From the NCBI GenBank assembly GCA_015350385.1, contig WNKI01000004.1:1300078-1364077 (forward strand): 64,000 bases of DNA, written 5' to 3'. Numbering within the stretch: the stretch's first letter is position 1; each line of letters opens with the position of its first letter. Positions 55,697 through 64,000 of this stretch are shown here, piece by piece. The notes under the pieces are model-generated. The model saw nothing but the letters and a program-made list of their open reading frames with translations. It was not told the origin of the DNA and did not search any database. Position numbers and translations under genes: made by a program. Source of the stretch: Aculops lycopersici (Eukaryota > Arthropoda > Arachnida > Trombidiformes > Eriophyidae).

Positions 55697-58600
55697 TTTG
55701 GCCTTAACTTAATTTAAGCCAAGTTTTGGATTTGAATGATCCCGCTAGCGAGATAGTCGTCCACTTTAATTTGAGTATAGGGCAAGAGAAAGAGAAAGTT
55801 AGTTCATCATTCCCACCAACTAACTACGTAAATCTCTTACCTCCGTCGGCTCCATTTCACTATTGAGCCGACTGATTATGTCAACCAAGTTACACCGCTG
55901 AAATTGAGATAAAAATGAAACACTCTAAACTTCGGACCAACTTTTGTCAGCAACGAGCTCATTGCTTGTCAAAGCCGGACATGAGATTTCTCAATGCAAA
56001 TGTACAAAGATACTTATACTCCCACTACAAACACTTGCCACGATGTGCATATGACACCTGATGATGCCATCTGCCTGCGCCCCGAGGTCAGCGTGAGTCT
56101 TGTTAGGGAAAGATAAGTGCTGGTTAATCGCATTATGAACAATCAACTTGCTGAAGGAAACTTTGTTATCTAAACGGAACAAAACCAGTACCAAAACCAA
56201 CACTAAAAAACTCGCCGCTCGTGACCTTGAGCGCAAGTAGCTCAACTTCACTTAGACTAGACCCACTTGCCCGCAGGTAACTTTCCGCTTCACTCTACTC
56301 TATTGACTTTTCGTTGCGCGCTCATTAAGTTCACGCCAAATACTTGCCGACTTCTCGACGGCTTTAGCCTCGAGTCTTGGGAGCAGCTGATTTGTGTAGA
56401 AATTTGTGGCTAATGACCAACAACAACACGAATCTTGCTCATCTTTTCAATCCAAGCGCCAAAGCTGGATTCAAATTGGCCAACTTGAGCCGCTAAAAGA
56501 GAAAATTTGACCAAATAAAGTAGGGATGTGAACTTGGAAGCCTCCAGGCGGAAGTCGAGTTTGCAAGTAGATCGCGTAGCGAGTGTTGATTTTGTAACAA
56601 CTTGAAGAAGGAACGAGATTTTTATCTCTCTCTCTCCCATCCGTCGTCTTGTTAGAGAAAGACGGACTCACATGTGACGTCGTGGTTGCAATAACTTACA
56701 ATAACGTGTCGTCTATGAAATTTGCCGCTTATAAAATGGCTTCCAGTTTATCCTATTCCGCGAAAGCAGATGAGAAATATTATGAGTCCATTCGTTGAAA
56801 ATTCTTGCACTTCATTCAAATCTCTGCACCTCCAAGAGCTGAGTCAATGGCTGAAAAAGTTGGCGGATAATCCAGCTAAAGATTCCGATAAACTAGCTCT
56901 TTGTTTCCGTTTCTTAGTGCCTCGAGTGCTCGTTTCACAACTAAATTACTTTGCAGCTCATCGACCACACTACGACCACGACGACTGGAATCAGAACTGC
57001 GACCTGGAGTGTCTGTTTGTTTTAACTGTTGCCGCCGCCACTAACACTTATAATAATGAAACTAACGTTAGCCAACTATCTAGTAAATGGAGGCCAAATG
57101 AGAGATTACATTAGTGCCGAAGCGAGAACAAGCAAATGACACGATTCAACGCAGATGAGGGCACATGCACTTGAGCGCATGCCGCCCAACTTCCGGTCAT
57201 TTGAATGCATTCTTCTGCTCTCTTGGTTTCTAGTCATTGAAACAAAGGCAAGTTTTGTGGGCTGAAAGAGAGAAGTGCGATATGAGCTTTGCTCTCTGCC
57301 ATTTTTGTTTGCAAAATTTCATTTGCATTTACACATTAAACTAGCACTACTAAATATGTCTAGCTATTTCATTGGCTTTGAACACAACTCAAATCCTCCG
57401 ACTTGCAGCTGGATTGCTGCCGATTTTGCACAATTGGAGTGCAAATACCAAATGGACAAATCGCCACTGAGAGTCTCTTCTTCAGCTCACATTAGTGTGG
57501 CCAACTTACGATTATTTTTCGAGGATTGGAGAGACGAGAAAAGTTATTTGCATTTACATAATAATAATAATAGTAAAGCGAAAGTTCGTGCCACAAAATG
57601 TTGGCATGTGTTTCCATTCCATATTCTTTGTTCCATTATTCTGTCAATAAAGATTTGAGGCTGCTGAGGCAAAGGGCATTAGAAATCTGGATCGAGCAAA
57701 CGAGCGAGAGGTTTAGTTTATTCCAATGGATTGAAGTGAAAATTATTTAATCTGTTCACCTGCTCCTACTTTCGCCATAAATATCCAACCTTCAAAGTGG
57801 CACTTCGGTCAATTCGTTGGGCCAAATCTTGAATACAATTGCGCAGAGAAGTGAGGGTAAAGAAGACACGCCGATTTTTGTGTTAAAAAGCACGGAGTTT
57901 CCGGCAGGAAAAGTTGGCCGCCAGCTTTCTTGTCCATCGGTAAGCAATTGGTGTCCTTGTCTCTGTCGGCTTATGTAATCTTTTCAACAACTAAGACCAC
58001 GACAATAACATCGACAAGAAATGCTGTTCATTTTTCGTAGTCCGACAAAAAACAAAGAGCTGAGAAAGGTACAAAGCAATCTGTCCAATGCCCCTAGTGG
58101 CTCCATGTCTTCAATACAAACTCAAGTTTACGCAAAAGCAATGGACCTAACAATGAGATTGAAATGAAAAACATAGAAACACGACAGCGACTAGTCATTT
58201 CGGCTGGCAATAGTTTGATTCGACTTCATTGAAATGATAGGAAAGATCGATGAACTTGTATTTTATTTTAGTAACTCAACTCGCCTCGGTGAGACGAGAT
58301 TACTTAGAGTCAAGTTGATGTTGCTGGTGTTTTCTCAATCTAACATTCGGTGTCGTTTTATTTGTTGTTGTTGTGGCCAGTGGCCACAATTTGATGGCTA
58401 TAAAATCTCTATTACTTCAAATTTTATTTTAGAGAGTAGAATTTACACTCTCACAAAGAGGCTCAACAACAACAACAGCGACGACGACAACTACAACAAA
58501 ACACTCGCTCGCCGACATGGAAAGTTCTATTAGATGGCCGCTTTGTCGCTGGCCAATTGCAATCTAAGTGGGACAAGCCCAGTGAGCGAGCAACAAGTGG

Positions 58601-59577
58601 CCGTAAATTAACTGGTGTAGGCAAATGAACAGCAGCAACAGAAATGGCGGCGGCAGTGGTGGTGACGACGAAGAGTCCATATATCACAATGACTCGCCAC
58701 TTTCATGGACTCCTGTCAGCTATTTGAAGTTTCGTTCTCTTTTCAACGTCATCGGTTTCTCGTTTTGCCTAATGAATACGACGAGCGCGACAACTTTTTG
58801 CAGCAAAAACTTTTCAAGGGCTCCAACGTCACTATTATGCACCACAATCCTCGTGAGTAGTAACTTGTACCTCTTGGTCAGTTTCTCTTTCGGTGTCTGA
58901 GAGCCACACAACACTTGATGGCCAAGTTTCTAGGGCCACCGACATCCACAAGAGAGTTAGTAAGAGAGTGAGCGAGTAGATGGAAGAGATACTCACGGTG
59001 TCCACTCTCCCGAAGGATTCGCTCGAGAAAAGGCAATTTGGAGTCGATTGTTATGTTTGCGTTGAAGTGCGAGAGTTTAGTGCCTGTTGTCGTTCTCTCT
59101 CTCCCTTTACCTCATCGACGACCTCGTAATGGTAGTAAACGCAGCAGCAGTAATCGTTTGTCGAAGCTTCGAAAGTCACGTTGCCGCTTCCCGTCTCTCA
59201 TAACAGGTGGCTACTTGTTGTTGTCGCGGTCGCTATTGCTGTTGCTATTGCTTTGACCACTTGAAGGTTGCTGGTAATGCAGACGAGACGAACATGCCCA
59301 ACAACAAGTGGTTGCGGTGGTCAGCGGCGCTAATTCAGTGGGATGGTGGGCAACGACTAAAAATGAGCCAGAATAGAGAAGCAGCGAGTAGGCAGCCAAT
59401 TAATGAGCGACCACTCCAGCAACAAGTGGCCAAAGCTTTCGAGAGCAACGACAGCCGGCACTTGTGTCGGCCGTTGGCGCACAAGTGCCAATTGAAGTTG
59501 CCACTGGTTTAGCATAAACTTTCAAGTTTCAACTTAAGTAGCAAGCGGAAAAAAAAGGTTCTTTGGAGAGAGGGATG

Positions 59578-59601
59578 AGCAGCAGCAGCAGCAGCAGCAG
59601 T
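59578..59601. repeat. (AGC)n trinucleotide repeat
   Basis: About seven AGC units in noncoding DNA. Confidence 0.85.
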
Positions 59602-59691
59602 AATGATTGTGGTGGTTGCTCTTCTTGTAGATGGAATGGGAACTCGGATTTCCAACTCCAGTCGCTCTAGTTTCAACTGCTTGTTACGCTG

Positions 59692-59710
59692 TATATATAT
59701 ATATATATAT
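59692..59710. repeat. (TA)n microsatellite
   Basis: About nine TA units just before the inverted repeat at 59727-59768. Confidence 0.85.
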
Positions 59711-59726
59711 GAGATAGTTTATGAGA

Positions 59727-59768
59727 TTAGTTTTGCTCTTATATATATATATACAAGAGCAAAACTAA
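59727..59768. repeat. Perfect inverted repeat (14-bp stem, A/T loop)
   Basis: Left arm TTAGTTTTGCTCTT (59727-59740) and right arm AAGAGCAAAACTAA (59755-59768) are exact reverse complements. The 14-base loop is an alternating AT tract that can itself pair, so DNA or RNA could form a longer hairpin or cruciform. Confidence 0.85.
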
Positions 59769-62700
59769 ATATGGGAACAAGCTGGAGATCAAGCAAAACT
59801 TCTAGCCCTTGCAACGAGAGGGAAATGAAGAGAGATGGTCAACAGGTAGTTGTGTGGTTTTGGTTTGCTGTTATACTTTTGTGGTTAGCTTAATACATGC
59901 AATACCTTGACCGCAAACGCAACATAAAAGTGCCACTCACTTGCACATTGCCTCCTATCATCTGTGTTCATGTTCCTCTTACTCACCCAATGACCATAAC
60001 CACCTGAGGATTATCTCGTCGATGTCGTTTGTATTGAGCAACACAATTTAATGAGTCCAGTTTCTCGCTCAAGCTATCAACACTGAAAGGCCACTCATTA
60101 GGTAAACGGAATCAGCAAATAATCGGATGGGGACATTTGATATTGCTCTTGGGTTGGAAATATGTGCTTTGAATATTGAAAAACAATTGCAATCGCGGTA
60201 CCACTGCAATACAATTGGTAATCACTATTGTAAGCGATAACAATTGAGATTACAAGTCGCGAACAACAAGTGGCTCTCTCACTTTCGGTGGGCTCTTGGC
60301 GCCCACCTCGTGTTAGCAGTTGCACAACTCAAAGTGGGCGTTCACTTACCTGATATATTTTAGTGAGAAATGATGGAATCCAAGCCAGCAATAAGAGTTC
60401 ACATTAAACTTGGGCAGCGCAAGGCGAAAATCGAAAGCGAGGTTGGAAGAGGAGAGTCGGTGATTTTGGACATCGGGAATGGTAATTGGTGGCGCCAAGT
60501 TGGTCGTTAGCCGGCGGCGGCTGGGGCTGCCACCTGGCTGTCGACGAAAATGACGACGTCGATGGCGACGACGTAATAGGAATAGTCGGTGTGACGACTT
60601 CATCGTCGTGGCGTCTGTCGTCGCCATTTTAACTTCGACTCTCCCTCTGCAAACGCCTCGCCTCGCCTCTCGCACTAGTGATTACCCGAGTTGCTTGTTT
60701 GCAGGTGCAGCCCACCACCAGTTTGTTGACGCTATTCCTCCTCCTCCTCCCGTTCGCTCAATTTGAGGCTGAAGAAGCCACAAACTTCAAGTCCCAATCT
60801 GAATCAGACCAATTTGGGCCCCACGCTCACTCTCTCTAATGAGCGTGCACCTCAAACCATAAACCGACGAGTGTGAGCAAACTCTTAAACTTGGGCGTCG
60901 ATGATAAAACGATGAAATTGATATCATAATGCAGATTTAAAATTTCAATAGTTTTGGGTTCGCACGACACATCGAACATACAGATGTAAGTCTGGTTCAA
61001 AAAGTAAAGTAAAATGGTTGAGATTTCAGTGGTTTGGCTTGAAAGTTTAGCAGCAAGCAAAGAAATCGAGCAAGCAAACAAGCAAACTAAACCAAGCGAA
61101 CAGATAGCAACCAGCTGAATCCACTTAGATTCCGCTCAACATTGCTCTTTTTGATTCTTAGTTTAGATTCGAGTTGTATTGAATCGAGCAAAAAAGAAAG
61201 CTCCTCTCTCCAACTTCAATTCTCTTCCAAATTACCACCAGCACCAGAGGCATTATCTTTTTATGGGCTCCGCTTGCTGTTAATGTCGATGTTGATTTTG
61301 CCGCGGCTAGATTTTGATGGACGAACAAGTTGATGCTTGAATTGGCTTCCTCCAATTTGTGTGCGTGTCTTTTTGTCGGTCGGTTGCTATGAAGCGAGTC
61401 GCGATTAGAACTTTAACTTAGGCCCCAACTCCAACTTCAACTTGAGCGTAACTCTCGTCCCATCCGATGCGCCCCCCTAACTTTATATTTGGTTCGGTTC
61501 GGTTTGAGTTCAGCTTGCTCTGGTTCGGTTTGTTGGTGGTGCTTAATGGTTCCGGGTTCAAGCACGTGGTTTTGGTGACGCTGGTTGTCTTTATCTCTCT
61601 TTGTCTTGACCTGAACAAAAATAGACAAGGGAGACAATCTTAAAGCGCACAACCTAAAAGGGACGGTGGCATCAAGCAAAAGTGTCACCCGGTCTGGAGG
61701 TAGAAGCCGAACCTAAGAGTCAAACTCAAAGATCTGAAACGCAAACCGATGGGTCTGCTGTGTGTCCACATCAACATTCTAGTTGATCTCTGGGTGTCAC
61801 ATCTTATTTTGGTGATCCACCGGCTTCGTTGCGTTTGCAAACGGACGTATCTACACTTGATTTCACTACTCCAAAGGAGGATCATCTTGGCGTTGGAAAA
61901 GTAGAGATTATGCAGACCCGACAATCAAGACGAAGAGAGAAAATGAGTCGCGTCGTGTTTTGTGTTTTTCCGTCGACCGAAATAGAAACAGCAACAGCAA
62001 GTGGAAGAATCAATTCCTCTTCTCATCGTAATTCTAATGGTCAGTCGGTTACTTCGGTGCTGAGTGTTCAGTGGTCAGTTTGGTCCTATCCAGTCTCTTT
62101 CTCTCGGGTCGAGCCCCGGAGCGATGCAAAGACTCAGAGGGCAAGGAAGAGGAGTGAAGTTTCGCTCTCCAAAGCACTTGCTGCTCACTTTACGGCTGAT
62201 AGATTGCTGCTGCTGCCACTGCCGGTTGTTGTTTCGTCTCTTACGTGAGACCCGGCCGCTCGGCCTGTGGACTTGTTGTTGTTGTTGTTGATGTTTCAGC
62301 TGGAACTTTTGCGGCTGTCTGTGTTGCGGCTGCGAAAACTTTGCGATGTATTCAATATTAAAGCCCAGCCTTAGAATTTTGAGCCGATTGCTCATGACGC
62401 AAACTGACCAAGTGGCGTCATGAGCGGCGGCGGCGGCGACGACGACGTAATGGCGGCCGACAGATTGACTGGCCAGTTCGGCTCGCGAGGTTGGGACGGC
62501 TGGCCATAGGAAGATGGAAGGAGGAGAGAAAGAAAGAATCGACTCGTTCGACAGGATGGTGGCCAATGTGGTGCTAGTGCTAGTGGTAGGCGAGGGAACG
62601 CATGCGCTGGTTGCGTCATGTTTTGGGACAACAGGCAAAGGAAATCGGGAAACGCGATAGCAAGTTGCATTAGCTGCACCGCCGCCGAAGTGGAAGGCAA

Positions 62701-64000
62701 AATTAGGCTAGTGGCCATCCGCTTGCGCTGGATACTCTCACTCACTCTGCTGCACTGTGAGCTCATTGCGCTTATTACGCGATGCAAGCTGCGAAACGGG
62801 AGGAACGAAATGCTAGCTTGCCAAAAACCACTTGGCGGATTCCGAGCTTGCCACTGGCGAAAATCTCCTGCTTCCCCCTGCTGGGCGCGCTGTTGTGTGG
62901 TGAGCGAACGAACGAACTGGACTTTGCCGCTTTGCGTCAGTGTTGCGCGAGGGTCAGCTCTATACTGTGCACAATGCACAAAGCTCAACTCGTTCGCCTC
63001 TTATGCGCACAGATTCCATAACAAATCTCCACTTGTTCTGTGCTGAAGCTCAAGCGCAAACTATCCAAACGCTCGCAAGTATGATCCAGATGCGTCGTGC
63101 ACAAACATAACCCTCAGTCCAATCCGCGGGATTTCGCTCGCATCAATCCATTTTGTGTGCTAGCGTGTCACAGTAACACAGCGAGCGAGCGAGCACAAAG
63201 CTAGCGCTGCTTTAAGAAGACGGAGAGAGGCGAGAAATTTTCGCTTGCCCAGTGCGCTGGCCAGTGAGCCTCATACACAAAGTGGCGCCGACGGCGAATG
63301 AGGGGAGAGACTACAAAACGCGACTTTGCAGCTAATTTTTCGAGCTGCAACAAAACAAATACATTATCATATCGTCGCCCAGATTTGCGACTATTTGCGA
63401 CAAAATCCCCGCAATTTGCAACCAATTTCTGTTATCCATCCATCTTAACTCAAGTATACAAGAGTCTAAAGAAGCAGTAAATTACCAGAAAGAAAGAAAG
63501 AAGGAAGAAGAGGCAGAGATATAGACAACGAGCTAACACTTTTTAGCTGAGGAGGTTGCAAGTGAAAATTTTGCAAGAGGTGCCAAGTCGCTTGTACTTA
63601 TAAGTATATTTAGAATCTAAGACTAGTGGTAACCAAGAGCTACCAGTGGTAAAGCCAGGCGGGTTTTCATTTGTAAGCTTTTTCGCAAGTGCCCCTGGCC
63701 ACCAAAAGTCCAAGTGCTGAGAGGCCGATAAAAGAAGTAAGGTGAACCAAGCAGAGGAGTCGGACGAGGAAGAAAGTGCCGACCAAAGTCTCAGCTCAAA
63801 CAACAATAATCTCCGGTTCGCACCTGGGGCGCCGGCGCTGGCAGCAACAGCAGCAATAATAGAAGCAGCAGCAGTAGTAGTAGTAGTGGCATTAAAGCCA
63901 CATACAACAACAGTAGCAACTGCATCACCTGGACTGCCCAATCCCCCTGACTGCTCATCGCGCGACCGGCGGAACAAATAGAGAGAGGCTCCGGCACTTG

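Larger units (their letters stand above)
58591..60273. promoter_or_regulatory. Cluster of CAACARGT sites, enhancer candidate
   Basis: Exact CAACAAGTGG at 58591, 59302, 59420 and 60264; CAACAGGTAG at 59840; and an adjacent inverted pair TAACAGGTGG/CTACTTGTTG at 59201-59220. Seven sites in 1.7 kb of gene-free DNA. Confidence 0.5.
54197..64000. other. Gene-free region of nearly 10 kb
   Basis: No open frame has recognisable protein features on either strand; most are low-complexity (Ser/Leu/Arg or alanine runs). It contains CT, CA, AGC and TA microsatellites, a cluster of CAACARGT sites (58591-60273), a 14-bp-stem hairpin (59727-59768) and minus-strand donor-like words near 55836 and 60346. It may be 5' introns or enhancers of a gene beyond the right edge, the promoter of CIB2, or noncoding transcripts. 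Confidence 0.6.

Noticed and set aside
1192..63205. Frequent GCTAGC and GCTAGCTAG words
   Set aside because: Roughly twenty GCTAGC occurrences are close to the ~16 expected for a hexamer in 64 kb; only weakly suggestive.
63742..63981. Open frames with Ala or Leu runs near the right edge
   Set aside because: Products of a CAG/GTA-type repeat; no start context or domain.
1..64000. Transposon, CRISPR or viral sequences
   Set aside because: No transposase, reverse transcriptase, terminal repeats, CRISPR array or viral gene was recognised on either strand.

Overview
This is nuclear DNA from an arthropod. The evidence is a trynity/neyo-type PAN-plus-ZP apical matrix protein, an insect-type gustatory-receptor-like gene, a NRF-6-like acyltransferase, U2-type GTAAGT/AG introns, long regulatory-looking spacers and many short microsatellites. 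Nine clearly identified protein genes have a single coding exon (TOP1, RTF2, the NRF-6-like gene, S6K, MON2, the Gr-like gene, TMEM245, NDUFA9, CIB2), although most relatives are multi-exonic. This fits a lineage with heavy intron loss, as described for some mites. The mite assignment is inference; no species-specific marker was found.

Layout. 1-15.9 kb: one large gene for a trynity-like ZP protein (+), four coding exons and two 4-5 kb introns. 16-23 kb: a compact block of NDUFS6 (+), TOP1 (-), RTF2 (+) and a NRF-6-like acyltransferase (-), with convergent 3' ends 71-102 bp apart and a shared divergent TOP1/RTF2 promoter region. 23-30 kb: no secure gene; the distal part is the likely leader and promoter of S6K (+, 30.2-31.9 kb). 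32.7-42.1 kb: MON2 (-), a Gr-like 7TM receptor (-) and TMEM245 (+). 43.6-48.2 kb: one 4.6 kb open frame for an unrecognised secreted Q/N/S-rich protein (+). 48.8-50.9 kb: a secreted cysteine-rich protein (-), with a likely second exon next to a microsatellite that carries a 20-base N gap. 52.2-54.2 kb: NDUFA9 and CIB2 in close tandem (-). 54.2-64 kb: nearly 10 kb with no supportable gene.

Functional themes are mitochondrial complex I (NDUFS6, NDUFA9), DNA topology and fork termination (TOP1, RTF2), growth signalling (S6K), endosome-Golgi traffic (MON2), chemosensation (Gr-like) and extracellular matrix (ZP protein, Q/N/S-rich protein, Cys-rich protein). These genes are neighbours, not an operon.

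The most striking signal is not a gene. A short word, CAACA(A/G)GT(G/T/A)G, occurs about 40 times on both strands where about one is expected. The exact decamer CAACAAGTGG alone occurs 17 times. Sites concentrate in the introns and flanks of the developmental or extracellular genes, in the gene-free spacers and inside the Q/N/S-rich open frame. They are nearly absent from the S6K-MON2-Gr-TMEM245 and NDUFS6-TOP1-RTF2 blocks. Their flanks are unrelated, so they look like binding sites rather than a transposon; the core resembles Snail/Scratch-type E-boxes.
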